NCBI GenBank assembly: GCA_037953625.1 | Contig: CM075652.1 | Location: 54,491,501 to 54,555,500, forward strand | Reading direction: 5' to 3' | DNA length: 64,000 nucleotides | Source of the DNA: Crotalaria pallida | Taxonomy: Eukaryota; Streptophyta; Magnoliopsida; Fabales; Fabaceae | Part shown: in pieces, positions 1 to 11,078 of the stretch | Layout of the letters: each line of letters begins with the position of its first letter | Numbering within the stretch: position 1 is the first letter of the stretch | The notes under the pieces: model-generated | Told to the model about the DNA's origin: nothing | The model's input: the letters and a program-made list of their open reading frames with translations, nothing else | The model's database searches: none | Position numbers and translations under genes: made by a program

Positions 1-573
1 TTGATTATTTTTGAAGTATTATTGATTAATTGAAATATTAGGAACTATAACAATAATGGTTTATTGATGTATTATTGAATATTGAGTATTATTGAACTAT
101 TATACAATCATTTTCCTTTGTTATATGTTGTATGTCAGTAGTTTGCATTTTCTGTACTTATTATTATTATTATCTTCTCCCGCTTGTTTTTTTTTAAATG
201 AAAGCTTGTTTTGTACTAAGTTATTTTTTGAAATTATTAATAAGAGAGACCAAACCAACATCTTTGTGATTGTCAAGTAGTATAAACCAAGGAGATAGCT
301 TGAACAAATTTCTTCCTTCCCCATTGGTTTCTTTTTTATTTTTCTTAAAAAGGGTCACACCAAGTTTCAAGCACCTCCAAACTATAACTTCACTCTCTCA
401 GGTGCACCTTTTTTGTCAGATCTTAACCCTCTCTAAAACAAATACTACAAACTCATTTTATGGTCACTTGTTTTGTTATTTAATAAGACACAGTTGATGT
501 TTCTTGCTTGTTCAGTTTCCACTTTCCTTGTATATAGCAACTACTCCCTCCCTCCCTCCCTTATCTCATGCTA
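1..573. other. non-coding, probable intron with 3' splice tract
   Basis: This AT-rich stretch has no convincing ORF. Its last 30 bases are almost pure pyrimidine (repeated CTCC) and end in GCTAG, which looks like a plant 3' splice site just before the sialyltransferase-like exon at 574. I infer that it is the end of an intron whose upstream exons lie left of the window. Confidence 0.4.
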
Positions 574-693
574 GGTGCATCTTTTGGTTCAGCAGCAAAA
601 AGAACTAGGCTTAACGCTCTTGAATTTGCCATGTCTATGTGTAATTCAGTGGACATGTATGGTTTCACCATGGATCCTGGTTATAAAGAATGG
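574..693 (+). pseudogene. sialyltransferase-like (GT29) gene fragment, exon A
   Basis: The plus frame reads GASFGSAAKRTRLNALEF, then MSMCNSVDMYGFTMDPGYKEW. From memory this matches the C-terminal part of plant sialyltransferase-like proteins (the Arabidopsis SIA2/MGP2 group), Golgi type II glycosyltransferases of family GT29. The family motif VDIYGFTVDPGY is nearly intact. A pyrimidine tract and AG precede the exon, so it keeps intron-exon structure and is not a processed copy. Directly after the Trp codon there is TGA at 694-696. The next family residues are only faintly recognisable to about 715. The rest of the reading continues at 11631, beyond a 10.8-kb Copia insertion. It is either the decayed 3' end of a gene lying to the left or a duplicated fragment. 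Family recognition is fairly sure; functional status is very probably broken. Confidence 0.75.
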
Positions 694-763
694 TGAAATA
701 TTTTTTGTCGGAAAGTAGTTTCTTCTGAACATTGCTGTGTCGGCTTAGTGCTTAAGTAGCATG

Positions 764-1270
764 TGTTGGAAAAACATCAATTCATACTTTAAGAATCAAA
801 TCATTCATGTCAAATCAATAAGAGAATCCAGAAGCGGAAGCGTACCTGAATCCATGGGAAAAATTGAAGATTAGACTTTTAGCATTTTAGGGTTCTTGAT
901 CTTCCAAGTCTTATTGCACCACTTTATCCAAATGAGATATAATTCTCTCTTCTCTGATTGATGCAATGTCAGAAAAGAAGTTATAGCATCTGACTTGGGG
1001 ACCATACCCCTTATATATATAAAGAGTTCACATAACCTTTCGCGAAGGGTTGCGATTATGGAAATATTCTTATTTCTATTTCGGTCCATCAACAATATAG
1101 AAATAAGACTGGTATCTACAATATAAATACCATACTAAATTAGATATTGTATATAGCCTAATACCTTAAACATTTAAATGATCACTTTACATAGGCTAAC
1201 TATTTAGATAGCGTATATAATACATGATTAATTATATATGTTGTCTCACTTATTAGATAAATATCCAACA
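764..1270 (-). repeat. 3' LTR of Copia A
   Basis: 507 bp with TG..CA ends. It aligns along its whole length with 11079-11552. It keeps a segment of about 33 bp (near 911-945) that the other LTR lacks. A TATA-like stretch occurs at 1010-1022 (TTATATATATAAAG region, reverse strand). Confidence 0.92.
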
Positions 1271-1285
1271 ATCTCCCACTTGGGA
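1271..1285 (-). other. polypurine tract of Copia A
   Basis: Directly inside the left LTR the plus strand reads ATCTCCCACTTGGGA. On the element's strand this is AAGTGGGAGAT abutting the LTR, the usual place and composition of the plus-strand primer. Confidence 0.7.
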
Positions 1286-1703
1286 CACATATACATCAAC
1301 GTGGAATCATGCATAATACATAACTTATGAGCTCAGAAAACCGCTGTCTTTATCAAAACAAACATCTCTAACAATCTGGTCCATCTATCATATTAACATA
1401 GGATCAAAGCGATCTTTGTTACACTTATATCGTAACTAGACCCTCAATGGTCACGTATATTGATACAATAATCGATGACATAGATCAAGTATGGAATTGT
1501 AGCATGGAAATTACATATAATAAAGTAATCTAAATATGCCTATTTCCAACTGGTCCTACTTTATTCTTTAGTGAGATCATAATAAATAATTTCAGGAGTG
1601 AAAATCAAACATAAATAAAATAACTTTAATTCACTGAAGGTACTCATGAGTATGTATATAAATAATTAAACAAATAAATAAAACATGTAACTACAAACTC
1701 CCA

Positions 1704-3802
1704 CTAGACTAGTATATCATCTAATGATACAACACCCATATGAGCTATGTGCTCATGAAAAACCTTAGGTGGTAAACCTTTAGTAAGTGGATCCGCAACC
1801 ATGGAGTTTGTACCAATGTGTTTTATAGCTCTCTGACCACTCCGAACTCTTTCCTTTACAATCAGGAACTTAATGTCTATGTGCTTTGACTTTGACGAGC
1901 TCCTATTGTTGTTGGAATATAACACTGCTGACTTATTATCACAAAATAACTTCAATGGTCTTTCAATACCATCTAATATTCGCAGTCCAGTGACAAAATT
2001 TCGCAGCCATATGCAATGATTGGACGCCTCATAACATGCTATATACTTTGCTGCCATAGTAGAAGAAGCAATGAGTCTCTGTTTTTCACTCTTCCATGAA
2101 ATAGCTCATCCAGACAGTAAATATACATAGCCAGATGTGGATCTTCGATTATCTTGGCATCCAGCAAAATCAGAATCAGAATATCCAATGATCTCTAATT
2201 GATCTGATCTTCTATATGTGAGCATATAATTCTTTGTTCTTTGTAAATACCGCATAACCCGTTTGGCTACTATCCAATGATCCATCCCCGGATTGCTTAA
2301 ATATCTGCCAAGAACTCCAACAATGTATGCAATATCTGGACGCGTACACACTTGAGCATACATCAAACTCCCTACAGCTGAAGCATAAGGAATCTTTTCC
2401 ATCTCTTTCATTTCAAAATCATTTTTGGGGCACTGATTAAGACTAAATTTGTCTCCCTTAACAATAGGAGTGTCACCTGGTTTACAATCTTTCATGTCGA
2501 ATCTCTTAAGGATTGTTTCAATATAGCTCTTTTGCGATAATCCTAGAATACCTCGAGAACGATCACGATGTATTTGAATCCCTAATACAAAAGAGGCATC
2601 TCCAAGATCTTTCATTTCAAATTTCTTTGATAGAAATCTCTTGGTTTCATGCAGTAAACCTGTGTCATTACTAGCAAGCAATATATCATCGACATATAGA
2701 ACCAGGAAGATGTGTTTACTCCCACTAAATTTATGGTATATACAATCATCAACTAAATTTTCCTCAAGACCAAATGAGGTAACAACATCATGAAATTTGT
2801 GGTACCATTGATGGGAAGCCTGTTTAAGCCCATAGATAGATTTCTTTAGTTTACAAACCATTTTCTTTGCATCTCCAATAACAAAGTTTTCTGGTTGTAC
2901 CATATATATTGTTTCATAAATGTCACCATTGATAAATGCAGTCTTTACATCCATCTGATGTAGCTCAAGATCAAAATACACAAGTGCCATTACAATCCTA
3001 AAAGAGTCTTTCGAAGATACTGGAGAGAAAGTCTCTTTATAGTCAATGCCTTTCCTTTGAGTATATCCTTTTCCAACAAGACGAGCCTTATATCTTTCCA
3101 CATTACCCTTTGAATCCTTCTTGGTTTTATATATCCATTTACAACCGATAGGCTTCTCACCTTCAGGTAAAGGGACAAGATCCCAAACGTCATTGTCTTT
3201 CATGGACTTAATCACTTCATTCATGGCATCAACCCACTTTTGAGAATTAGAACTTTGCATAGCTTGATGGAAGTTAATTGGATCTTCTTCCATCATTCCA
3301 ATGTCATCCTCATGTTCTTGAAGAAAAACAATATAATCATCTGAAATTGCATTTCTTCTCTCTCTAGTAGATCTTTTTAATGGCATTTGCTCTTGAGGTT
3401 GTTGAGCTTGTTCTTCAGGAACAATAACTTGATTTTGAATAGGGACCTCATCAATATTGTCTTGTTCTAGATTTATTGGAACAATGTCAGAATTAGAAAC
3501 TTGGTCATTATTAATAACAACTGTAGGAAGAGAAACAAATTTCTCTTCAAAAACAATGTTTCTAACCCTATCTCCCCCCTCAAACTCAACATCCTCAAGA
3601 AAACGGGCATTCCCTGTCTCAAAAAAGGACCTATTTGTGGGATCATAAAACTTGTAACCCCTTGACCTTTCAGAATACCCAACAAAGTAGCAGGTGATTG
3701 TTCTTGAGTCCAGTTCTTTTCATTCGGCCTATATGGCCTTGCCTCAGCAGGACAACCCCAAATGTGAAAATTTTTCAAACTAGGCTTTTTACTAGTCCAT
3801 AA
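1704..3802 (-). pseudogene. Copia A pol, integrase C-end + reverse transcriptase + RNase H
   Basis: Read leftwards from 3802: the tail of integrase (NFHIWGCPAEARPYRP), then after a frame change at about 3700 a linker, the Copia RT and RNase H. RT hallmarks are visible in 2106-3386: WIYKTKKDSKG, KARLVGKGYTQ, QMDVKTAFINGD, YGLKQASHQWY and the catalytic YVDDILLAS. RNase H follows (YSDSDFAGCQDNRRSTSGY, then LFCDNKSAV, KHIDIKFL and VADPLTKGLP). An in-frame TGA at 2106-2108 splits RT from RNase H where relatives have a Gly-like codon. The integrase tail starts abruptly at LWTSKKPSLK because element B was inserted upstream. Domain identity is sure; function is lost. Confidence 0.92.
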
Positions 3803-4213
3803 TGTTGGAAGTCAAGCTTTCCCAAGGACTTCAAGTGCAATCATTATATGGTTTTGATGATAACAAACTCAAGATTCTCAAGCTCTTATCAAGTGCAATC
3901 ACAAGATCTTCATCCTTCAAGTCCAAGCTTCAATTTGAAGTCTCAAGCAAATGAAGTTGAAGGCTCAAGCAAATATCAAGCAAATAGAAGATCTTTTAGC
4001 CCTTTCCCTTAGGACATGTTGTAAGGTAATGAAGTCTGTTGTTCTTAATGAGTTAAAAGGCCAATGAGTTTTTCATTTAAAAGGAGAATAAAATTAAAAG
4101 AAGTTTTGTGAAAATCAGTTTTTCTAACTTAGTCTTTTGTGGAAATGCATGATGAAACAAACTCTGGATGTTTTTAAGTTATGAAAATCCATTTTTACAA
4201 GTGCAAGAAGGAG

Positions 4214-4627
4214 TAATCGATTATCTGCTTTAAGTAATCGATTAACTTTGTTGCATCATAGAAAAATCAAAGAGTTTGTAATCGATTATGTGAACTTGGC
4301 TAATCCATTACTTTTTGAATGAGAGTAATCGATTACCTGGATCAAGTAATCGATAAAAATTGTTGCATCATACATTTTCCTGAGGCAGAGTAATCGATTA
4401 CTGCCTTGAAGTAATCGATTACATGATGTTGCAGCATACAAATATTAGAGGCTCAATAATCGATTATTAGATTAGTGGTAATCCATTATATGAGTTGCAT
4501 CATACATTAAACAGAAGTGAAGTAATCGATTACATGCATGTGATAATCGATTACTGGTTTTTAAAATGAATTTCAAAGTTTTTATTTTTAAGGTGATAAT
4601 CGATTACCTTTATGAAGTAATCGATTA
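4214..4627. repeat. seven paired TAATCGATTA palindromes
   Basis: Ten-base palindromes start at 4214/4235, 4279/4301, 4326/4347, 4391/4412, 4457/4479, 4523/4544 and 4597/4618. Within each pair the spacing is 21 or 22 bp, and pairs recur mostly every 65-66 bp (65, 47, 65, 66, 66, 74). Eleven of the fourteen sites are perfect TAATCGATTA. The exceptions are TAATCCATTA (4301, 4479) and TAATCGATAA (4347). TTGCATCATACA-like words follow several pairs. A tandem unit of about 65 bp with one two-site module per unit explains the layout. Confidence 0.9.
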
Positions 4628-5709
4628 CCTCAAGTTTTATTGAAAAATGTGTCAAAATCATTTTGATTTATTTCCATATTTATTTTTACCTGATTGATTC
4701 TGATTTATTTTCAAAATTCGAATTTGATTTTATTTTTGAATTATTTCCTTATTTGTTTTAAATCAAATTCTTGATTTATATTCTTAAATCTTTTTGATTT
4801 GCTTTTGATTTTAAAACTTATTACAAAATCTTATTTGATCTTATTCTGATTTCAAATTGATTTTGATCTGTTGTCTTAAATCTTTTTTGATTTAACAAAG
4901 TTTTTCTTTTAAAATGGAAATCACTCACTCCAACAATTTTTAGAGAACTGATCTGAACTTCACTCACGCTTTTTCTCTTCTTCTCCATCAACTTCTGGTT
5001 TTCACGTTCTTATCTTTTTGAAGAAAATAAAAACCTTGTGTTGGCCTTGTAACTCTTACTTTTGACTTCATTGCTATAGTGCTTCATTGTTGTATCTGTG
5101 TTCATAATTGTTAGAGTGACCTTATATTGTTGTATCCGCACTATTAAGAGTGCACGATAGTTGTTGTACCCAATCACCTTAACCAATGTTGTAAAGGGGT
5201 GTGTGACCCTTAGAGGCTAGGGAGTGAATCTCCTAGTTTGAATGTGCGGCGTTCGTGTTTGTAGGGTGAGGAACCCTTGTGTTGGGTAGTGCTAGACGAA
5301 TGGTGGGGCACCTAGTAGTTAGGCTATCCTGAAAATCTAGGAAGGGTCTTCCTAGTTGTTGTCGTTGAGGTCCCTAACGAAAGGAGGTTCCTAGTAGCTT
5401 GCGGGGCGCTCAATGTTGTCTTTGGTTTATTGAGAGAAAAGCTCAAGCGGGTCGCTTGGGGACTGGATGTAGGCTGCTTTGCCGAACCAGTATAAAATTC
5501 TCTGGTGCAATCTCTCTATCCCTATCTCTTTTATTTTTCGTTATTATTGTTGCATGAGCATTGCAGTTGTTATTTATCCGCTGTGCATCATAACAACTAT
5601 TTTATCAATATATTAATTTAATTGTTTTAAATTAATTAGCGCGGTTTCGTTTTCGTTTTTTTTTCTATCTTTTGTCTCCGCACATATTAGATTTTCATAT
5701 TAGTATTTC

Positions 5710-5710
<1 letters not shown>

Positions 5711-5760
<50 letters not shown>
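5711..5760. repeat. (ATT)n microsatellite
   Basis: About 50 bp of uninterrupted ATT repeats inside the 5' LTR of element B. The partial 3' LTR has a shorter homologous tract at 8611-8643. Confidence 0.95.
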
Positions 5761-5915
5761 CTGCTTTCGCGCATTCGCTTTTCAACGATATATTGTTTTG
5801 CGCTGCAAAATCTCTTTAAGTTTGTTGAAAAAGTTTTAAAGGGAATATTTTCCAATGTTTTCGTAAACACCCAATTCACCCTCCCCCTCTTGGGTGACGG
5901 CTGCCAATCCTAACA

Positions 5916-5930
5916 ATTGGTATCAGAACT
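5916..5930 (+). other. primer binding site of element B
   Basis: ATTGGTATCAGAACT directly follows the LTR. TGGTATCAGA.C is complementary to the 3' end of initiator Met-tRNA (relatives have GAGC, here GAAC). Confidence 0.85.
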
Positions 5931-6014
5931 TCGTGCTATGGTAAAGGCTTAACAACCCGAGTATAAAGATCCTTGTAAATTGGCAGCATTGGGATAGTTT
6001 TAACTGCTTTTAAT

Positions 6015-7242
6015 ATGGAGGGATTTTCATTCGATGAAGCACCATTTCTTGATGGAAATAATTTTCATTATTGGAATGCGAGAATGAAAATATTTTTACA
6101 ATCTATCAACATTCGTTTATGGAATGTTGTTGTTTATGGTTTTAATGAAAAATCTTTTTCCTTGAATTTTCATGCTATGCATGTTTTGAAGAATGCTTTG
6201 AACCATGATGCATTTGCTATTATTGAAAATTGTGAAAATTCTAAGGATATTTGGGACACTTTACATTTACACTATGCTACTAATGATCTTGTTGAAAGTG
6301 TAAGTGTCCACAGGAATGAGGAGAAAGAAGAAAGTGATGTGGAGCATGAAAGAACTAACTCCCTGTAAGAAGAATATGATGATATTGAAAGCATGGGGAG
6401 TAGCTCAATGTACGATGACGATGAACTTGAAAGATTATTTGAAAGCTTCATGAACTCAATGGAGGAATCAAGCTTTTCGGATGAGGAATCAATGGAAAGT
6501 GAAAATGAAACATCCAATTACTTGGTTCATACAAACCTTGAGGTAACTTCAAATAGTCCTTGTTCTAATACACTACAATTTGCATATAATGAGGTACATG
6601 ATGATTTGACATCTTTAGAAAATAGAAACTTGGACTCTTTACAAAAACACTCCTTGATTGAAAATGAAATTGATATTTTGAAAAATGGAGATATTTTTGA
6701 TAAAGAGATGGTTTTAGAAAATAGTTCCTCAACCAGTTTTGAAAAATGCATGTATCTTGAAAATCATGTTGAGGACGTATTTATTGAATGTGAAAATATT
6801 GAAAAATCTATTTGTTCAAACTCTTTACTTGATGAAATTGAAAATAATGTGGATATCCAAAAATCAAGTAAGGTTGTTGACAATTACATTTTTCAATGTG
6901 AGAACAAAAATTCCAAGTTTCATGAAAATAATTTTGAAAAAGTCAAACCATCATCCAACCCCATTATTTGCAATTGTTGTGGTTATTTGGGACATATTTC
7001 TCATTTATGCTTATATATATCGTAAAAATTATAATATCAGAAATAATTTGCATTGGGTTCCAAAGTTACCCAAGGAACCCAAGACTAACCCCAAAGGACC
7101 CAAGATGAAATGGGTACTAAAAGGTTCTTCTAGTATTGTGAATGTGCAGAAAATTAGACCAAAGGAAGAACCAATTGGACAAGGAAAGGGGAAGTCAATA
7201 AAAGTTATGGGTAAATGGTCCAAAAACAAACAATATGGTTAA
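6015..7242 (+). pseudogene. element B gag remnant (UBN2-type, CCHC knuckle)
   Basis: The start MEGFSFDEAPFLDG is followed by NNFHYWNARMKIFLQSI, the plant Copia gag N-terminal signature. The frame has an in-frame TAA at 6366-6368 and then continues in the same frame (MGSSSMYDDDELERLFES) to 7025. An acidic Asn/Glu-rich middle precedes a CCHC zinc knuckle (CNCCGYLGHISHLC, about 6969-7010). A shifted frame from about 7047 carries WVPKLPKEPKTNPKGPK, the region after the knuckle in SIRE-like elements. The gag is shorter than usual, suggesting internal deletion. No protease or later domain follows. Confidence 0.8.
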
Positions 7243-8235
7243 AGGAGGAAGATGCTCCCAACCAAAGCTTCTCTCGTGCCAAAAAGTAAATTCATAAGGT
7301 CAAGGACCTCAAACAAGAAGCAATGGCATAAATCAAGTGGAGGAGAAAAAGGGAAAGTGTCAAGGGTGGTACCTAAGAGGATAAGAATTGTATAGGTTGA
7401 GAAGAGAAGCAAGCCTACTAACACCAAAGCTTCACATAAGGAAAATGGAAGAATCACTATGGTCAAAAATCAAAAGGTGAAGCAATGAGAAAAGGCGAGT
7501 ACTTCCTTAATCATCAAGCCTAAGGTATCTACCTCTCACTCCTCTTATATCAATGACTATACAAAGGTATATTTGGACTATTCTAAATTCTGTTCATACT
7601 AAGGTGAATCATGAGTGCTAAATTTTTTTTAAATTATCATGATCATTCCTTAGTTGAATTAAATCATGTGTGCTTTACACCTTTTTTGAAAATTCTTTTC
7701 AGCACATGATTATTTTTGGTATAGTCCTAGATATCTGTTACATATAGTGTGTTATATCATGTGTGACTAAAATTTTGTTGTTATCTTCTATCACATGATT
7801 ACACTTTATATGTAATGATATTGCATTGATATATGAGGACATGCTTGTATTTGTAAGGACATGTTGGGTACGACGTGGACTTATAACATAAGCATGTTGT
7901 TATCCCTTTTATGATTAGTGCATATGCTTAAATTGTTTATTCATATTTTTCCTCCACAATATCTTTGATATTTGTGAGGAGATGTAACTAATCATAGAGG
8001 ATCCAAGTCTTTGGATACCAAAAGAAATGTTCCTAAGTATTTCTACAGGTAATGCCTCAAGTACAAGTGATGTTATATGTATTGAAATTAAATGAAAGAA
8101 TTCCATAGGAGGAATTAAGACTCTCTTTCATCATGGTGCTTGAGGAAAAATACTAAAGAAGGGGAACATGTTAAAAGGGTGGAGACTTCCCTCAAAAACA
8201 AAGAATGGCGAAACTCCTTAGTCACTTTCATATAG
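7243..8235 (+). other. decayed internal region of element B
   Basis: No pol domain is recognisable and all frames are broken. It may combine decayed linker sequence with 3' leader. The boundary with the partial 3' LTR is at about 8236, where similarity to 5355 onward begins. Confidence 0.4.
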
Positions 8236-8610
8236 TTGTTGTTGTTGAGGTCCCTAACGAAAGGAGGTTCCTAGTAGCTTGCGGGGCGCTACTGGTTGTA
8301 TTTGGGGACGCGGGGGCGTCTTCGGTTTATTGAGAGAAAAGCTCAAGCGGGTCGCTTGGGGACTGGATGTAGGCTGCTTTGCCGAACCAGTATAAAATTC
8401 TCCGGTGCAATCTCTCTCTATCCCTATCTCTTTTATTTTTCGTTATTATTGTTGCATGAGCATTGCAGTTGTTATTTATCCGTTGTGCATCATAACAACT
8501 ATTTTATCAATATATTAATTTAATTGTTTTAAATTAATTAGCGCGGTTTTGTTTTTGTTTTTTTTCTATCTTTTGTCTCCGCGCATATTAGTTTTTCATA
8601 TTAGTATTTC

Positions 8611-8643
<33 letters not shown>

Positions 8644-8787
8644 CTGCTTCCGCGTAATAGCTTTTCAACGATATATTGTTTTCCGCTGCAAAATCTCTAA
8701 GTTTGTTGAAAATGTTTTAAAGCGAATATTTTCCAATGTTTTCGTAAACACCCAATTCACCCCCCCCCCCTCTTGGGTGACGGCTGC
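8236..8787 (+). repeat. partial 3' LTR of element B
   Basis: Matches 5355-5906 with small differences, including about 20 extra bases at 8290-8315 (GGGGACGCGGGGGCG) and a C10 run at 8761-8770 in place of CCCTCCCCC. It stops at GACGGCTGCC and lacks the final AATCCTAACA. It then joins Copia A integrase sequence. Confidence 0.85.
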
Positions 8788-10436
8788 CTTCTTGTAAGGT
8801 AGAATCACTAATCATACTCCTTACCATGTCTTTAAGTGTCCTATTTCGTCTCTCGAAAACACCATTCATGCTAGGGCTACCTGGCATAGTGTATTGCGGG
8901 ACGATACCACATTCCTCTAGAAATTTAGCAAAAGATCTTGGACGTTGTTCACCTGATCCATCATATCTTCCATAGTATTCACCACCACGGTCAGATCTGA
9001 CAGCTTTAATCCTTTTGTTAAGTTGATTCTCAACTTCAGCTTTAAATGATTTGAACACGTCCAAAGATTGAGATTTCTCACGAAGTAGATACAAGTAGCC
9101 ATAACGAGAGTAGTCATCTATAAATGAAATGAAATATTGTTGACCATTCCAAGAGGCTATAGGGAACGGTCCACAAATATCAGTGTGAATAAGTTCTAAG
9201 ACGTTTGTACTCCTATAGGCTTTTGGTCTCCTTTTGTTTGTTAGTTTCCCCTTTATGCACTCAATGCAAACTTGAAAGTTTGTTAAGTCAATGGGATCAA
9301 GGATTCCATCTGACACAAGCCTTTCTATTCTTTGTTTAGAAGTATGACCTAATCGCTTATGCCATAATGAAGCGGGACTCTCATTTATTAACTTGCGTTT
9401 TGTGCCACATGAACTTATATGCAAGGATTCATTAGATGAAGAAATAGTGTCAAGCAAATATAGGTTATCATAAAAAGATAAAGAACCAGTACCAACAATA
9501 TTTGAATCTAGACACAAATTAAATAAACTTATTATTTCCAAATGAACAAGAATAACCAAATTTGTCTAACATAGAAATAGAAACCAAATTATGTCTAAAT
9601 GACGGTACAATATATGTCTCTTTCAAATACAAATTATAACCAGTATTTAATAATAACCTAAATGTTCCTATTGCTTCAACTTCAACTGTTTTGCCACCGC
9701 CTACGTAGATGTATCTTTCAGCATCAATTGGCATTCGACAACTTAGGCAACCCTGCATGGACACACTTATGTGAGTAGTAGCACCAGAATCTATCCACCA
9801 AGTGTGCCTGGGCACAGATGCTAAATTAACTTCAGAACAAACCAAACCAAAATTTGTACCTTTCTTTGCATGCCATGCATGATACTTAGGACAGTTTTTC
9901 TTTACGTGATCTTTGCTTTTGCAAAAGTAACACCCATCTATTTTCTTATGCTTAGTAGCAACTGCAGCAGCTTCATTGTCCTTTTTCCTTTTCCCTTTCT
10001 TGTCTTTAGAGTTTGTCACCAAATGAGCACTTTCAGTCTTATCTTACTTCAACCTATCATCTTCTTGTAAACAGTATGAAATAAGTTTATTAAGAGTCCA
10101 TTTATCCTTTTGACAGTTGTAACTGACCTTGAATTGACTGAATTGTGTAGGAAGAGATATCAAAATTAAATGCACAAGTAAGTCCTCAGAAAATTCTAAC
10201 TTTAGTGCCTTTAATTTTGAAGCAAGATGAGACATCTCCATGATATACTCCCTTATGTTCCCTTGTCCTTTATACTTCATTGAAAGAAGCTTAGACAATA
10301 GAGTGCTAGTTTCAGCCTTTTCATTTTTAGCAAAACGCTTTTCAATCTCTTGAAGGAACATTTTGGCATTAGTCTCTTCAGACATAGTACCCCTGAATGT
10401 TTCTGGAATTGCACGCTTCATAACAATAACTTTAAC
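8788..10436 (-). pseudogene. Copia A gag, protease and integrase N-part
   Basis: Read leftwards from 10436. Gag (10421-10044) contains MKRAIPETFRGTMSEE and the UBN2 helices; its N-terminus is missing or diverged. An in-frame TAA at 10044-10046 is followed by the CCHC knuckle CYFCKSKDHVKKNC and the aspartic protease motif WWIDSGATTHIS (about 9790-9815). A frame change at about 9540 leads to the pre-integrase HHCC zinc finger (HKRLGH, then CIECIKGK) and the integrase core: HTDICGPFP, FIDDYSRYGYLYL, RSDRGGEY and MNGVFERRNRTL, which carry the DDE residues. It ends at STLQE where element B begins. At least one stop and one frameshift make it non-functional. Confidence 0.9.
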
Positions 10437-11060
10437 ATAACATTAACATTCAGTCTTTGGATAGAAATATTAACTTGTAAATGATACACTCAGTGTAGTA
10501 ATCAAATATTAATAATTAATCCTATCAAACAAAAACCCTTTCTTTGGAGCAAAACATAGAAATATCCATATGTACTGACATGTTAATAAAATAATAATTA
10601 TGCAGATCAAAACATATTTATAACATAATAAAATCATATATCAGTATTGATATTATACAAAACAAGTAATGTTTCATGAAAAGGTGTCATGTTCATGTTA
10701 AAAAAATTTCTAAAAATGTTTCGACACAGATGGACTGAAACTTTCATCCTAATAGCCAATGGAACATGCGTTTATAACTGAATGCGATATGCATGTATTA
10801 GATGCATTCGGCAAATATTAGATGCATGTAAAAAAAACGTTACTATATTTAAATGTTTTGAACCATTGGTTTTTTTTAAAAAAAAAAGAAAACTGCAAAC
10901 CGAATGAAACTGAATAATGGTCTGAACAAAGAAAGAAAAAAAATAGAAAACCATGCCGAATGAAACTGCATTATAGGGAAGAAACCACCAAAGAGCAAGT
11001 ACTGAATCAACGTAAATGGCACGAGAGAAGAAAAAATATCTCTTCATGATTCAACATGAA
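10437..11060 (-). other. untranslated leader of Copia A
   Basis: AT-rich and without coding signal between the primer site and the recognisable gag. The N-terminal roughly 90 codons of gag expected in relatives are not seen, so part of it may be decayed gag. Confidence 0.5.
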
Positions 11061-11078
11061 AGTGGCTCTGATACCACT
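11061..11078 (-). other. primer binding site of Copia A
   Basis: The plus strand reads AGTGGCTCTGATACCACT. On the element's strand this is TGGTATCAGAGCCACT, a perfect initiator Met-tRNA primer site directly inside the right (5') LTR. Confidence 0.93.

Larger units (their letters stand above)
3803..5915 (+). repeat. 5' LTR of element B (2.1 kb)
   Basis: Bounded by TG at 3803 and CA at 5914-5915, with the primer site directly after. At about 2113 bp it is long for a Copia LTR. It contains the paired-palindrome array (4214-4627) and an ATT microsatellite (5711-5760). The last 550 bp are shared with 8236-8787. Confidence 0.85.
3803..8787 (+). mobile_element. nested Copia-type LTR element B (SIRE-like gag), internally deleted
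   Basis: The left LTR (3803-5915) begins TGTTGGAAGTC and ends CCTAACA, followed by an initiator-tRNA primer site (TTGGTATCAGAAC). The 3' LTR is only partial: 8236-8787 matches 5355-5906 and stops before the terminal bases. The interior holds only a damaged gag, with no protease, integrase or RT. The element lies in the integrase of Copia A. About 28 codons expected between the flanking integrase pieces (STLQE on the right, LWTSKKPSL on the left), the element's right end and its target duplication are missing, so a deletion followed insertion. The gag style (zinc knuckle then WVPK region) suggests the SIRE/Maximus lineage; that assignment is inference. Confidence 0.85.

Noticed and set aside
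3457..3648. Plus-strand ORF opposite Copia A pol
   Set aside because: It is an antisense shadow of the pol reading frame.
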